Assembly (NCBI GenBank): GCA_050283925.1
Contig: JBNOAI010000005.1
Coordinates: forward strand, 124,001-188,000
DNA length: 64,000 nt
Source of the DNA: ZC4RG25 sp023428365
GTDB taxonomy: Bacteria > Pseudomonadota > Alphaproteobacteria > Rhizobiales > Hyphomicrobiaceae
Direction: 5' to 3'
Part shown: piece after piece, positions 53,452 through 62,418 of the stretch
How the letters are laid out: each line of letters starts with the position of its first letter
Position numbering within the stretch: the stretch's first letter is position 1
The notes under the pieces: generated by a model
Databases searched by the model: none
What the model saw: only the letters and a program-made list of their open reading frames with translations
Told to the model about the DNA's origin: nothing
Made by a program: the position numbers and the translations under genes

Positions 53452-53519
53452 GTCTCAATCCGCCACTGATCTCCATGGCATTAGCACAAACCCCCGCCAA
53501 CACCGAAGGCGAGGCCGGA

Positions 53520-54242
53520 TCAGGGTTTAGAACGTCCTGCCAGCCATTTCTTCAAGTTCTCAGCCAGCGCGGATTGCCGCTTGCCCATCCGCTCGCCGGC
53601 CGGGTGGCCACCGGATTTTCGGGGAGGCTTGGCTGCGGGCTCCGGCTCGCGCATCTGCGGTTTTGCGGGCTCGTCGTCCTGCATTGCCCGGGCAACGTCG
53701 GTCAGAAACCGCGGGCCGTCATTCTTGGCCAGCCGCCCTGAGGCGCCAGCGGTAGCGTCGAGCAGCGGCTCCAGCCACTCCTGATCGGCCTTGGAGAAGT
53801 CGTGCAGGACGTAATGCACCACGGCATCCTTTGAGCCGGGATGACCGATCCCCATTCTCACCCGCACATACTCATTGCCCAGGTGGGCTGTGATCGAGCG
53901 CAGACCATTGTGCCCGGCATTGCCGCCGCCGGTCTTCACCTTCAGCTTGCCGGGCGCCAGGTCGAGTTCGTCGTGGAAGACCACCAGGTCATCGAGATCG
54001 ATCTTGAGAAACCGCATGGCCTCGCCGACCGATCGCCCGCTTTCGTTCATGTAGGTGGACGGCTTCAGCAGCAGTACTCGCTCGCCCGCGATCGTGCCCT
54101 CGGAGGTTTCTCCCTGGAACCGGCGCTTCCATGCAGAAAAGCCGTGTTTGTCGGCAATCCGCTCCACGGCCATGAAACCGATGTTGTGACGGTTGCGCGC
54201 GTACTTGTCGCCAATATTGCCGAGACCGACGAACAGTTTCAT
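53520..54242 (-). CDS. pth: peptidyl-tRNA hydrolase with a basic C-terminal tail
   Basis: 240 residues, about 45 longer than the usual 190-195. The enzyme domain is complete: MKLFVGLGNIGDKYARNRHN with the catalytic His19, PSTYMNESG with Asn66, HDELDL with Asp91, and GGGNAGHNGLRSI with Asn112. The extra C-terminal stretch (from about 190) is Pro/Lys/Arg-rich (KPQMREPEPAAKPPRKSGGHPAGERMGKRQ in pieces) and ends with an amphipathic helix ENLKKWLAG. Long tails are known in several alphaproteobacterial Pth. It recycles tRNA from drop-off peptidyl-tRNAs. The usual partner rplY is not upstream. Confidence 0.95.
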   Translation of the reverse strand: MKLFVGLGNIGDKYARNRHNIGFMAVERIADKHGFSAWKRRFQGETSEGTIAGERVLLLKPSTYMNESGRSVGEAMRFLKIDLDDLVVFHDELDLAPGKLKVKTGGGNAGHNGLRSITAHLGNEYVRVRMGIGHPGSKDAVVHYVLHDFSKADQEWLEPLLDATAGASGRLAKNDGPRFLTDVARAMQDDEPAKPQMREPEPAAKPPRKSGGHPAGERMGKRQSALAENLKKWLAGRSKP

Positions 54243-54372
54243 GCCTTGACCCCGGCCGCCTGGAGATACGTTGCCGCTTCAGTGAACGCCGCCGTTATCG
54301 AATCACTCTCGACGCCCTGCAACCCCGCATCTACCGTTTGTCGATCCCGGGGCAAAGCGAGCACCGCACGAC

Positions 54373-54825
54373 ATGAGCACGGAGAACGAGGCCAGCAAGA
54401 CACACTGGCCCAAGGCAGCCGCCAGCGCCGCCATATTTCGCGGTGACACCGTGCTGATCGTCGAACGCGGCAAACCGCCCATCCGTGGGGTCTGGAGCTT
54501 GCCTGGCGGGCATATCGAGCCCGGCGAAACCGCCAAGGCAGCCGCAGCGCGCGAGGTGATGGAAGAAACCGGCGTGACCTGCGAGGTGCAGGGCCTCACC
54601 GATGTCCACGATGTGATCTTCAAGGATGGGGCAGGGGCTCTTCGCCTGCACTACGTCCTTGCTGTTTTTTATGGACGCTGGATTGACGGTGAGCCCGCTG
54701 CCGCGAGCGATACCCGCGATGCCCGGTTCGTTCAACTCGACGACCTGAGCAACTTCCGGCTGACGGATGGTGCAGAACGGATCATTCGTGCCGCCCATCA
54801 GCTCCAGTCATCCCGACACGCTTGA
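54373..54825 (+). CDS. Nudix hydrolase
   Basis: 150 residues with an exact Nudix box G-x5-E-x7-R-E-U-x-E-E-x-G-U: GGHIEPGETAKAAAAREVMEETGV, in which the two Glu in EE bind Mg. The domain starts AASAAIFRGDTVLIVERGKPPIRGVWSLPGG. It is a small MutT-like Nudix protein with a hydrolysable nucleotide-diphosphate-type substrate that is not fixed by the sequence. The start is plausible (ATG at 54373 with weak AGCGAG nearby). It sits alone, 131 bases from pth in the divergent direction and 56 bases before soxB. Confidence 0.9.
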   Translation: MSTENEASKTHWPKAAASAAIFRGDTVLIVERGKPPIRGVWSLPGGHIEPGETAKAAAAREVMEETGVTCEVQGLTDVHDVIFKDGAGALRLHYVLAVFYGRWIDGEPAAASDTRDARFVQLDDLSNFRLTDGAERIIRAAHQLQSSRHA

Positions 54826-54881
54826 CGGACTGAAAGCGATTCCGCACGCTAGGCGCGTTACCCACAAGACCGACAGGATCC

Positions 54882-56132
54882 ATGCGCTTCAACATTGCCA
54901 CGCTTGCCCGAAATGCCCTGGGCTTCGGACCGGGCTGGCCCCGGCAATGGCGTTCGCCGGAACCCAAGCCGGCTTATGACGCCGTGATCGTCGGTGCGGG
55001 TGGGCACGGGTTAGCCACGGCCTACTACTTGGCCAAAGAGCACGGCATTCGCAACGTCGCGGTGCTGGAGAAAGGGTGGCTCGGCGGCGGCAATACCGGG
55101 CGCAACACGACAATCATCCGCTCGAATTACCTCTGGGAAGCCAGCGAGGGTATCTACGAGCACGCGATGAAACTGTGGGAAGGGCTGTCTCACGAGCTCA
55201 ATTACAACGTCATGTACTCGCCGCGCGGTGTCATGATGCTGGCTCACAACATTCATGACGTTCAGGTCTTCAAGCGCCACGTGCATGCCAATCGCCTCGC
55301 GGGCATCGACAACGAATGGCTGACGCCTGAACAGGCGAAGGCATTCTGCCCGTCGCTGAATATCTCTTCGAACATGCGCTATCCTATCCTCGGTGCAGCC
55401 TTGCAACGTCGCGGTGGCACCGCGCGGCACGACGCCGTTGCCTGGGGTTATGCGCGCGGAGCCGACGGGCTCGGCGTCGATATCATCGAGAACTGCGAGG
55501 TGACGGGCATCAGCCGGGGGGCCGATGGCTCGGTCGAGGCTGTCGAGACCACACGCGGAACGATCCGGACCAAGAAGATCGGCGTCGTTGCTGCCGGTCA
55601 CACCTCCGTCTTGATGGCGATGGCTGGCGTCCGTATGCCGATCGAGAGCTTCCCGCTGCAGGCGCTGGTGTCCGAACCGATCAAACCGGTCGTGCCATGC
55701 GTGGTGATGTCGAACACGATCCACGCCTACATTTCGCAATCCGACAAGGGCGAACTGGTGATCGGTGCGGGAACGGACGTCTATACCTCCTACAGTCAGA
55801 CCGGTGGCCTGCACATCGCCACGCACACGCTGGATGCCATCTGCGAGCTGTTCCCGATGTTCCGGCGTCTCCGGATGCTGCGCAATTGGGGCGGCATCGT
55901 CGATGTCACGCCGGATCGTTCGCCGATCATCGGGCTGACGCCGGTGCCGGGGCTGTTCGTCAACTGCGGCTGGGGAACCGGCGGCTTCAAGGCGACACCC
56001 GGATCGGGGCACGTGTTCGCCGCAACCATCGCCAAGGGCGAACCTCATCCGATCGCGGCGCCATTCCGGCTCGATCGCTTCGTGACCGGCAGCTTGATCG
56101 ACGAAGCGGCCGCAGCCGCCGTCGCGCACTGA
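54882..56132 (+). CDS. soxB: sarcosine oxidase subunit beta
   Basis: 416 residues. The FAD-binding Rossmann motif is DAVIVGAGGHGLATAYYLA (33-51, GxGxxG at 38-43). The flavin-linking His183 in RRGGTARHDAVAWGY sits where the heterotetrameric enzyme covalently binds FMN. The C-terminal end includes NWGGIVDVTPDRSPIIGLTPVPGLFVNCGWGTGGFKATPGSG, the usual second flavin-binding part. It oxidises sarcosine to glycine, formaldehyde equivalents (via tetrahydrofolate) and H2O2. It is the first gene of soxBDAG. The upstream 56-base gap has no recognisable promoter. Confidence 0.95.
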   Translation: MRFNIATLARNALGFGPGWPRQWRSPEPKPAYDAVIVGAGGHGLATAYYLAKEHGIRNVAVLEKGWLGGGNTGRNTTIIRSNYLWEASEGIYEHAMKLWEGLSHELNYNVMYSPRGVMMLAHNIHDVQVFKRHVHANRLAGIDNEWLTPEQAKAFCPSLNISSNMRYPILGAALQRRGGTARHDAVAWGYARGADGLGVDIIENCEVTGISRGADGSVEAVETTRGTIRTKKIGVVAAGHTSVLMAMAGVRMPIESFPLQALVSEPIKPVVPCVVMSNTIHAYISQSDKGELVIGAGTDVYTSYSQTGGLHIATHTLDAICELFPMFRRLRMLRNWGGIVDVTPDRSPIIGLTPVPGLFVNCGWGTGGFKATPGSGHVFAATIAKGEPHPIAAPFRLDRFVTGSLIDEAAAAAVAH

Positions 56133-56143
56133 GGAGATTGGCA

Positions 56144-56449
56144 GTGCTTCTGATCCGCTGTCCGTATTGCGAAATGGAACGCCCCGAAATCGAATTCCAG
56201 CACGCAGGCGAAGCGCATGTCGCGCGGCCCGCCGACCCGTCGCAGGTCTCCGACGCGCAATGGGCTGACTTCCTCTACATGCGCAGCAATCCGAAGGGCC
56301 TGCATGTTGAGCGCTGGCGGCATACGCACGGCTGTGGCGGTTTCTTCAATGCGGTGCGCCACACCGTAAGCGACCGCATCCTCATGACATATGCTGCCGG
56401 CCAGCCGCGTCCCGATCTGAAGCAGTTCGAGCAGGACGGGCGCTCATGA
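56144..56449 (+). CDS. soxD: sarcosine oxidase subunit delta
   Basis: 101 residues from a GTG at 56144 (GAGGAGA upstream), 11 bases after soxB. The zinc site is formed by CPYC at residues 6-9 and His60 and Cys64 in HTHGCGG. The small delta subunit is usually about 90-110 residues and caps the complex. The frame upstream to 55697 is only read-through over soxB. Its last codons overlap the soxA ATG by 4 bases (ATGA). Confidence 0.94.
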   Translation: MLLIRCPYCEMERPEIEFQHAGEAHVARPADPSQVSDAQWADFLYMRSNPKGLHVERWRHTHGCGGFFNAVRHTVSDRILMTYAAGQPRPDLKQFEQDGRS

Positions 56450-59400
56450 GCGAGAAGTTCCGTACCGCGACGGGCGGGCACGTGGATCGCAACCGGCCCC
56501 TGACGTTCACGTTCGATGGCACATCATACCTCGGACTTCAGGGCGATACGCTCGCGTCGGCGCTGCTGGCGAATGGGGTCCATCTCGTCGGTCGCTCGTT
56601 CAAATACCATCGCCCGCGCGGCATTGTTTCCGCCGGCGCGGAGGAACCCAATGCGCTCGTCACGGTGCGTCGAAGCGGCGGACGGGTCACCCCAAACCTG
56701 AGAGCAACACAAGTCGAGGTTTACGATGGACTGACGGCGGAAAGCCAGAACCGTTGGCCCTCCCTGAGCTTCGATGCGGGCGCTGTGAGCGGTCTGTTCT
56801 CGCCGTTTCTCGGAGCTGGATTCTATTACAAGACCTTCATGGGGCCTCGTCGTTTCGGTGCAGGCACGTGGACAAAGGTTTTCGAACCACTGATCCGGCA
56901 TGCTGCCGGACTCGGACGCGCACCGGAAGACGCCGATCCGGACCGCTATGCCAATCGGTACGCGCATTGCGATGTGCTGGTGATCGGTGCTGGCCCCGCC
57001 GGGCTATCGGCGGCCTTGGCGGCGGCAGACAGCGGTGCCCGGGTTATCGTATGCGATGAACAGGCCGAACTCGGCGGCTCGCTGCTGTCGGCCGGCGATG
57101 TTCAGATCGAGGGACAACCCGCTGCGGCGCGGCTCGCCGATACGCTCACCCAATTGCGCGCCAACCCGCGTGTTCGGTTGCTACCGCGCACACAAGCCTT
57201 TGGCTATTACGCGCAGAATTTCGTCGCGCTCGTCGAACGCCTGACGGATCATCGCGCGTCCCTAGCATCGGACGCCCCGCGCGAGCGGATGTGGCAGGTC
57301 CGCGCCAAGGAGGTCGTGCTGGCGACCGGCGCGATTGAGCGGCCACTCGTATTCTCGGGGAATGACCGCCCCGGCGTGATGCTGGCCGACGCTGCTCGTA
57401 CGTATCTGCAACGTTATGGCGTGCGCGCGGGAACGCGCGCTGTGGTCTTCACGGCATGCGATACGGCCTACCTGGCGGCGCTGGACCTGCACGCGGCCGG
57501 TGTTGCGATCCCCATGATCGCGGATCTGCGCCAGAACCCGCACAACGAACTGATCGCCCAGGCGCGATCTGCGGGAATCCAGATCGTGACCTCCGCGACC
57601 ATTATCGGAACCAGCGGAAATTTGCGCATCAGCGGCGCCAAAATTGGCCGTGTCCGCGACGGTGGCGCGGTCGATCCCGCAGGCAACGTCGCGTGTGATC
57701 TGCTGCTGATGTCCGGGGGATGGACGCCGTCGGTCCACCTGTTTTCGCAATCGCGCGGCAAACTCGCCTGGAGCGACGGATCTAATGCGTTTCTTCCGTC
57801 GGTTTCCGCCCAGCATGAGCGTTCGGCAGGAGCTTGCCGAGGGACGTTCGTGCTCGGAGAGGTTTTGACGGAAGGCTATGCGGCGGGATTGGAAGCAGGC
57901 CGGACGGCGAATGAGAGCGCGGGGAGGGTGACAGCCCGCACCTTCACGACATCGGAGAAGCCTCTCGATCTCGCCGGGATCACAGGTGTTTGCCCCGGCA
58001 CAGCCCCGTCAGGCAGTCGCAAGGCCTTCGTGGATTTTCAGAACGACGTCACCGCGAAGGATCTGGCCAGCGCGACCGCTGAAGGCTTCCGTTCGATCGA
58101 GCACGTCAAGCGCTACACGACGACCGGCATGGCGACCGATCAAGGCAAGACATCGAACATCAACGCGCTGGGCATCGTCGCCGATGCGGTCGGTCGCCCG
58201 CTGCCGACCGTCGGTCTCACCACTTTCCGTCCTCCCTATACGCCGGTCACGTTCGGCACGTTCGCTGGCTATAGCCGCGGTGATCTGTTCGACCCGGTGC
58301 GCCGCACGCCCATCGATGGCTGGGCGCAGCAGCAGGGCGCAGCTTTCGAGGACGTCGGCACCTGGAAGCGGGCTTGGTATTTCGCCCGTTCCGGCGAAGA
58401 CATGCATGCCGCCGTTGCCCGCGAATGCCGGACGGTCCGCGAGACAGTCGGCATTTTCGATGCATCGACGCTCGGTAAAATCGAGGTCGTCGGCCCCGAC
58501 GCAGCGACGTTCCTCGATCGCATGTATGTCAATGCATTCTCGACGCTCGGTGTCGGCAAATGCCGTTACGGCGTGCTGCTCAACGAGGCCGGGTTTGTCA
58601 TGGACGATGGCGTCATCGGCCGCCTCGCTCCCGATCGCTTCCATGTCACGACGACCACCGGCGGGGCGCCGCGCGTCCTGCATATGATGGAAGACTATCT
58701 TCAGACGGAGTTTCCCGATCTGAAGGCTTGGCTGACTTCGACGACCGAACAATGGGGGGTGATCGCGGTTCAGGGGCCGAAAGCACGCGCCGTGCTGGAA
58801 CCGCTGATCGAGGGCATCGACCTGGCGCGTGATCAGTTCGCTCACATGACGGTCCGCGACGGAAAGATCGCAGGCGCGCCCTGCCGACTGTTCCGCGTCA
58901 GCTTTACCGGCGAGTTGGGCTTCGAAGTGAACGTTCCCGCCAGCCGCGCGCGAGATGTCTGGGAGGCCATCTGGGCCGAGGTTCAGCGTCACGGCGGCTG
59001 CGCCTACGGCACCGAGGCGATGCACGTGATGCGGGCCGAGAAAGGCTTCATCATCGTCGGCCAGGAGACAGATGGGACCGTGACGCCTGATGACGTCGGG
59101 CTGACCTGGGCCATCGGCAAGTCCAAGCCGGATTTCGTCGGCAAGCGCTCTCTGACCCGCCCGGATATGGTGAGTAGCGGCCGCAAGCAGCTTGTCGGTC
59201 TCCGGACGCTGGAACCAACCACGGTGCTGGAGGAGGGCGCACAAATCACCCAACAAGCCAATCCGGCACTGGGCACACCAGCCCTTGGTCACGTCACCTC
59301 ATCCTATTGGAGCGCAACGTTGGGCCGCCCGATTGCGATGGCGCTCCTTGCCGACGGACGCAGTCGTATCGGCGAGCGGCTCCATGTTCCGATGCCCAAC

Positions 59401-59469
59401 GGCAGCGTGGCGGTCGAGGTGACGGCGCCTGTTTTCTACGATCCGAAGGGAGAGCGCCTTGGCCTCTGA
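56446..59469 (+). CDS. soxA: sarcosine oxidase subunit alpha
   Basis: 1007 residues, the usual size. The N-terminal part resembles a ferredoxin-like domain without cysteine ligands (FTFDGTSYLGLQGDTLASALLANGVHLVGRSFKYHRPRG in pieces). The NAD site is VLVIGAGPAGLSAALAAADSGARVIVCDE (177-205). The second half (about 600-1000) is a glycine-cleavage-T-like domain that binds tetrahydrofolate (VGIFDASTLGKIEVVGPDA, FTGELGFEVNVPA, GTEAMHVMRAEKGFIIVGQETDGT). It forms the NAD/folate part of the heterotetramer and accepts the one-carbon unit. The soxG start is 11 bases inside its 3' end. Confidence 0.97.
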   Translation: MSEKFRTATGGHVDRNRPLTFTFDGTSYLGLQGDTLASALLANGVHLVGRSFKYHRPRGIVSAGAEEPNALVTVRRSGGRVTPNLRATQVEVYDGLTAESQNRWPSLSFDAGAVSGLFSPFLGAGFYYKTFMGPRRFGAGTWTKVFEPLIRHAAGLGRAPEDADPDRYANRYAHCDVLVIGAGPAGLSAALAAADSGARVIVCDEQAELGGSLLSAGDVQIEGQPAAARLADTLTQLRANPRVRLLPRTQAFGYYAQNFVALVERLTDHRASLASDAPRERMWQVRAKEVVLATGAIERPLVFSGNDRPGVMLADAARTYLQRYGVRAGTRAVVFTACDTAYLAALDLHAAGVAIPMIADLRQNPHNELIAQARSAGIQIVTSATIIGTSGNLRISGAKIGRVRDGGAVDPAGNVACDLLLMSGGWTPSVHLFSQSRGKLAWSDGSNAFLPSVSAQHERSAGACRGTFVLGEVLTEGYAAGLEAGRTANESAGRVTARTFTTSEKPLDLAGITGVCPGTAPSGSRKAFVDFQNDVTAKDLASATAEGFRSIEHVKRYTTTGMATDQGKTSNINALGIVADAVGRPLPTVGLTTFRPPYTPVTFGTFAGYSRGDLFDPVRRTPIDGWAQQQGAAFEDVGTWKRAWYFARSGEDMHAAVARECRTVRETVGIFDASTLGKIEVVGPDAATFLDRMYVNAFSTLGVGKCRYGVLLNEAGFVMDDGVIGRLAPDRFHVTTTTGGAPRVLHMMEDYLQTEFPDLKAWLTSTTEQWGVIAVQGPKARAVLEPLIEGIDLARDQFAHMTVRDGKIAGAPCRLFRVSFTGELGFEVNVPASRARDVWEAIWAEVQRHGGCAYGTEAMHVMRAEKGFIIVGQETDGTVTPDDVGLTWAIGKSKPDFVGKRSLTRPDMVSSGRKQLVGLRTLEPTTVLEEGAQITQQANPALGTPALGHVTSSYWSATLGRPIAMALLADGRSRIGERLHVPMPNGSVAVEVTAPVFYDPKGERLGL

Positions 59470-59992
59470 CGCATCTGCATCGGTGATTGATCTGCCGGGC
59501 TGCTGCCGGCTCGTGTTTCGGGGAGATCGGATGGCCGCCGATAAGGCTGGCGAAGCATTCGGAGTGCCGCTGCCGGCGAAACCACTGCGGGCGGCGCATG
59601 CTGGTGAACGGGCTGCTCTCTGGCTCGGTCGCGACGAATGGCACCTCTTGGCTCCGACGGAACAGGCGAACGATCTGACGACGGCGCTTGCATCTGCACT
59701 CAGAGACACGCCACACGCCCTTGTTGATGTCTCCGACAACAGTGTGGCAGTCGAGCTCAATGGGTCGGGCGCGGTCGATATCTTGTCCGCAGGCTGCCCA
59801 CTTGATTTCGACCTCACGGCCTTCCCTGTGGACATGTGCACGCGCACGTTGTACGGAAAAGCAGAAATCGTGCTGTGGCGAAAGCAATCCGACAGATTTC
59901 GGATTGACGTGCGCCGCTCGTTCCTGCCCTACATGAAGGGCCTGATGAGCGAAATCTTGCGCGAACAGGCAAACGTCATGGCCGAGGCTTGA
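59459..59992 (+). CDS. soxG: sarcosine oxidase subunit gamma
   Basis: 177 residues from a TTG at 59459 that lies inside the soxA end; the next plausible start (GTG or ATG near 59482) would lose few residues. SoxG is the least conserved subunit. Typical features are AALWLGRDEWHLLAP, ALVDVSDNSVAVELNGSGAVDILSAGCPLDFDLTAFPVDMCTRTLYGKAEIVLWR in pieces, and FRIDVRRSFLPYMKGLM at the C-terminus. It completes the soxBDAG operon. No folate-cycle gene such as glyA, folD or purU follows, although these accompany sox operons elsewhere. Confidence 0.9.
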   Translation: MASDASASVIDLPGCCRLVFRGDRMAADKAGEAFGVPLPAKPLRAAHAGERAALWLGRDEWHLLAPTEQANDLTTALASALRDTPHALVDVSDNSVAVELNGSGAVDILSAGCPLDFDLTAFPVDMCTRTLYGKAEIVLWRKQSDRFRIDVRRSFLPYMKGLMSEILREQANVMAEA

Positions 59993-60080
59993 ACCGTTTC
60001 TGGTTTCTTCTGTGGAGACGCGCAGGATGAAGGCAGGCTGTTCTTTGGTATCAGTCTGAGATCCGTAGAGGCGTTTGCAG

Positions 60081-61400
60081 ATGTTTCGACGCAGCCTGAT
60101 CATCATTTTCGTTCTTCTGGCCCTTCCGGTGGCTGCCGCGACGTGGGTGCTTGCGCCCGTCTTCACCGCAACGAAGCCCGCTGAAGCTCCGCCGGCCGCC
60201 AAGCCCGCCGAGACGACCGGCCCGACAGAGGTTGCCAAACTCCCCGATTTGAGTGCCCTGGCGCCGCGTACGCCAACCGCGGAACCGGCGCGTTTCGACG
60301 TGGCCCGCATCGATCCGAATGGCTGGTCGGTGTTCGCTGGAACAGCACCGGCAAACGCATCGGTTACGGTCACGGCTGACGGTGTCACCGTTGGAACGGC
60401 CAAGGCTGACGAGAATGGCGAGTGGTCACTCTCGTCAGATCATCGATTTGCATCCGCAAAACCGGTTCTGGCCCTGGCCACGCGCGTTGGCGACCCAGCG
60501 CCAGCTCAGTCGGTCGCCAGCAAGCCTCCGGTCGCTGAAACACCGCCAAGTTCTGTCACAGCATCCCCGAAGGTTGACGCCAAGCCTGCAAAAGTCGCAC
60601 TCGTCGAGAAGCCCGCTGCTGCAGCTGAACCGCCGAAGGCGCCCGTTACCAGCCCGCCGCAAATATCTGCGGCTGAGGCCACCAAAGGCATGATGCAGAA
60701 GCTGGAAAACCTGGTAGCCGCGGCCCGTGTCGAGGAGACCGCGACGCCGCAAGCTCCGGCTGCTCCGAAGGTCGAGCAACAGCCGGTTGCGACGGCGGCC
60801 CCAGAAGCTCCGCCCACCGCATCGACAGCTCCAACGCAATCACAACCAGCAAGCCAGGCAACGGCGGCGGCGTCTCCGGCGGTTAACTCCGAACCACAGG
60901 CGCCAGCACAGGTGGCTGCATCGGTTGCGGCGCCTGCGCCGGTAGCATCTTCAGCTCAGGCGCGCCCATCACCCCAAGCGGCTGCGAAACCCGTTCCGGT
61001 TCCGGTCCCGATGCAGTTCGTTTTCCGCGAGGCGACGTTCACGGAAGACGGTCGCAGAGCCGCCGACCTCCTGGTCGAATACCTCCGTCTCAAAAAGCCT
61101 GCTGCGATCACGATGACCGGCCATGCGGATGAACGTGGCAGTGATGCCTTTAACCTCGGTCTTTCCAGGGAACGGCTCGAAACGGTCGCGGAGTATCTGC
61201 GTGAGAACGGCTACGCGGGCAGCCTGACGTTGAACGCCAAGGGCCGCTCAGAGCCCTACATCGGCGTTGATCGTAAACTGTACAGCCGCGATGCGCTCTA
61301 CCAGCTCGACCGCCGGGTCGAAGTGTTGCTCGAATCCGGGCAGTCCGCACGCGCTGCGGGAACGGCCTCGTCGGAAGCATCAAGTACGACACGCAACTAA
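60081..61400 (+). CDS. OmpA-domain protein with Ig-like domain and Pro/Ala-rich linker
   Basis: 439 residues from the ATG at 60081. An N-terminal signal anchor (LIIIFVLLALPVAAATWVLAPVF) is followed by a bacterial Ig-like segment (PNGWSVFAGTAPANASVTVTADGVTVGTAKADENGEWSL, about 77-115 in pieces), a roughly 190-residue Ala/Pro/Thr-rich low-complexity linker, and an OmpA-like peptidoglycan-binding domain from about residue 311: FREATFTEDGRRAADLL, TGHADERGSDAFNLGLSRERLETV, and the Arg-containing YQLDRRVEVLLE. It probably anchors the envelope to peptidoglycan. The gene is the first of the group 60081-63276. Confidence 0.8.
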   Translation: MFRRSLIIIFVLLALPVAAATWVLAPVFTATKPAEAPPAAKPAETTGPTEVAKLPDLSALAPRTPTAEPARFDVARIDPNGWSVFAGTAPANASVTVTADGVTVGTAKADENGEWSLSSDHRFASAKPVLALATRVGDPAPAQSVASKPPVAETPPSSVTASPKVDAKPAKVALVEKPAAAAEPPKAPVTSPPQISAAEATKGMMQKLENLVAAARVEETATPQAPAAPKVEQQPVATAAPEAPPTASTAPTQSQPASQATAAASPAVNSEPQAPAQVAASVAAPAPVASSAQARPSPQAAAKPVPVPVPMQFVFREATFTEDGRRAADLLVEYLRLKKPAAITMTGHADERGSDAFNLGLSRERLETVAEYLRENGYAGSLTLNAKGRSEPYIGVDRKLYSRDALYQLDRRVEVLLESGQSARAAGTASSEASSTTRN

Positions 61401-61430
61401 GACGATTTGTCAAAATCTGCTCGATTGATC

Positions 61431-61462
61431 CAACGCACCATCGATAAGGCGATGGAGCGTTG
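61431..61462. promoter_or_regulatory. strong hairpin after the OmpA-domain gene
   Basis: CAACGC-A-CCATCG (61431-61443) and CGATGG-A-GCGTTG (61450-61462) pair as a 6+6-bp stem with one A-A mismatch and a 6-base loop. It lies 30 bases after the stop of the OmpA-domain gene and before the next gene. A small GATTT-GTCA-AAATC repeat lies at 61404-61417. There is no U-tract, so it is a transcript structure of unknown role rather than a clear terminator. Confidence 0.45.
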
Positions 61463-61591
61463 CTGGCGTCCTGGAGAACTTGGCGGCCTGGAACCCGAGC
61501 GGAGGCCTTGCGTTGCGTGTTGGAGAGGGGTCGGCGTTCCTCAGCCTCCGGATGCATGATGCAAGCAGTGTCTATTGCGCACGCGAAACAT

Positions 61592-62383
61592 ATGGTGATC
61601 GGGTCGGCTCTCAGACTGAGGCGCCTGCTGACGATGGGCGTCGTGTTGATCCTCGTACCGCTCGGTCCGGCTCATTCGACGGACGCGGCGCCCGATGCCG
61701 ACAAAGCCAAACAATCTGCACCAGAAAAGCCGTCCGCTGAGGCTGCACCGAAAGGGACTGCCGGGAAAGACACGACGCTGCCAACACAGGTGTTCCTTGA
61801 TCGACTGATGATGGCGGAATCGGGTGGGCGCGCCGAGGCGAAAAACCCACGCTCGACGGCGCTCGGGCCGTACCAGTTCATCGAAACGACGTTCCTCGAC
61901 ATCATGCGCAGGCACTATCCCAGTGACATCGCAGGCATGAGCGAGGAACAAGTCCTGGCCCTGCGTACCAGCGCGGATCACGCCCGCCGCGCAGCGCTGG
62001 CCTACACCAACGAGAATGCTGCTCACCTGACCGCTAACGGACTGGAAGCATCGTCCGTGAACCTTCGGCTGGCTTTTCTTCTCGGCGCAGGCGGTGCCAC
62101 ACGTCTCCTGACCGCGGCGCAAGATACGCCGTTATCTCAGCTTCTGGCTGCGGAAGCGCTGGCCGCCAATCCGTTCATGGGATCGATGACGGCTGCCGAT
62201 CTCGTCAAGCGCGCTCGATACGATATGAGCGACGATGCCCGCGTCGCAGGCTTGCTGCCGTCGCGTCCGAGCAAGCCAGCGATCCAAATCCGCTGCAAAA
62301 TCGGGCTGGCGAGCTGCCGGCGTTGGGTTGCCCTGCAGCAGAAGAAGCTTGCCCGCGGTCAGCAGCAAGCTTCTTCTCGCTAA
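61592..62383 (+). CDS. exported lytic-transglycosylase-like (SLT-fold) protein
   Basis: 263 residues from the ATG at 61592 (MVIGSALRLRRLL); ATGs at 61556 and 61559 in the same frame are alternatives. A signal peptide is likely (basic LRLRR, then TMGVVLILVPLG, cleavage near PAHS). After an Ala/Pro/Lys-rich linker, the soluble-lytic-transglycosylase-like core begins VFLDRLMMAESGGR with the catalytic Glu76, and continues STALGPYQFIETTFLDIM, the usual goose-lysozyme-type pattern, then AFLLGAGGATRLL. It probably cuts peptidoglycan glycan strands in the periplasm. It stands on the plus strand, convergent with the deacetylase gene. Confidence 0.8.
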   Translation: MVIGSALRLRRLLTMGVVLILVPLGPAHSTDAAPDADKAKQSAPEKPSAEAAPKGTAGKDTTLPTQVFLDRLMMAESGGRAEAKNPRSTALGPYQFIETTFLDIMRRHYPSDIAGMSEEQVLALRTSADHARRAALAYTNENAAHLTANGLEASSVNLRLAFLLGAGGATRLLTAAQDTPLSQLLAAEALAANPFMGSMTAADLVKRARYDMSDDARVAGLLPSRPSKPAIQIRCKIGLASCRRWVALQQKKLARGQQQASSR

Positions 62384-62418
62384 CCGCACGGCTTGCGAAT
62401 TCGCCCATCGAAAGTTGC

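Noticed and set aside
58009..59292. A 427-codon open frame antisense to soxA
   Set aside because: Antisense shadow over a complete sarcosine oxidase alpha gene; no recognisable domain.
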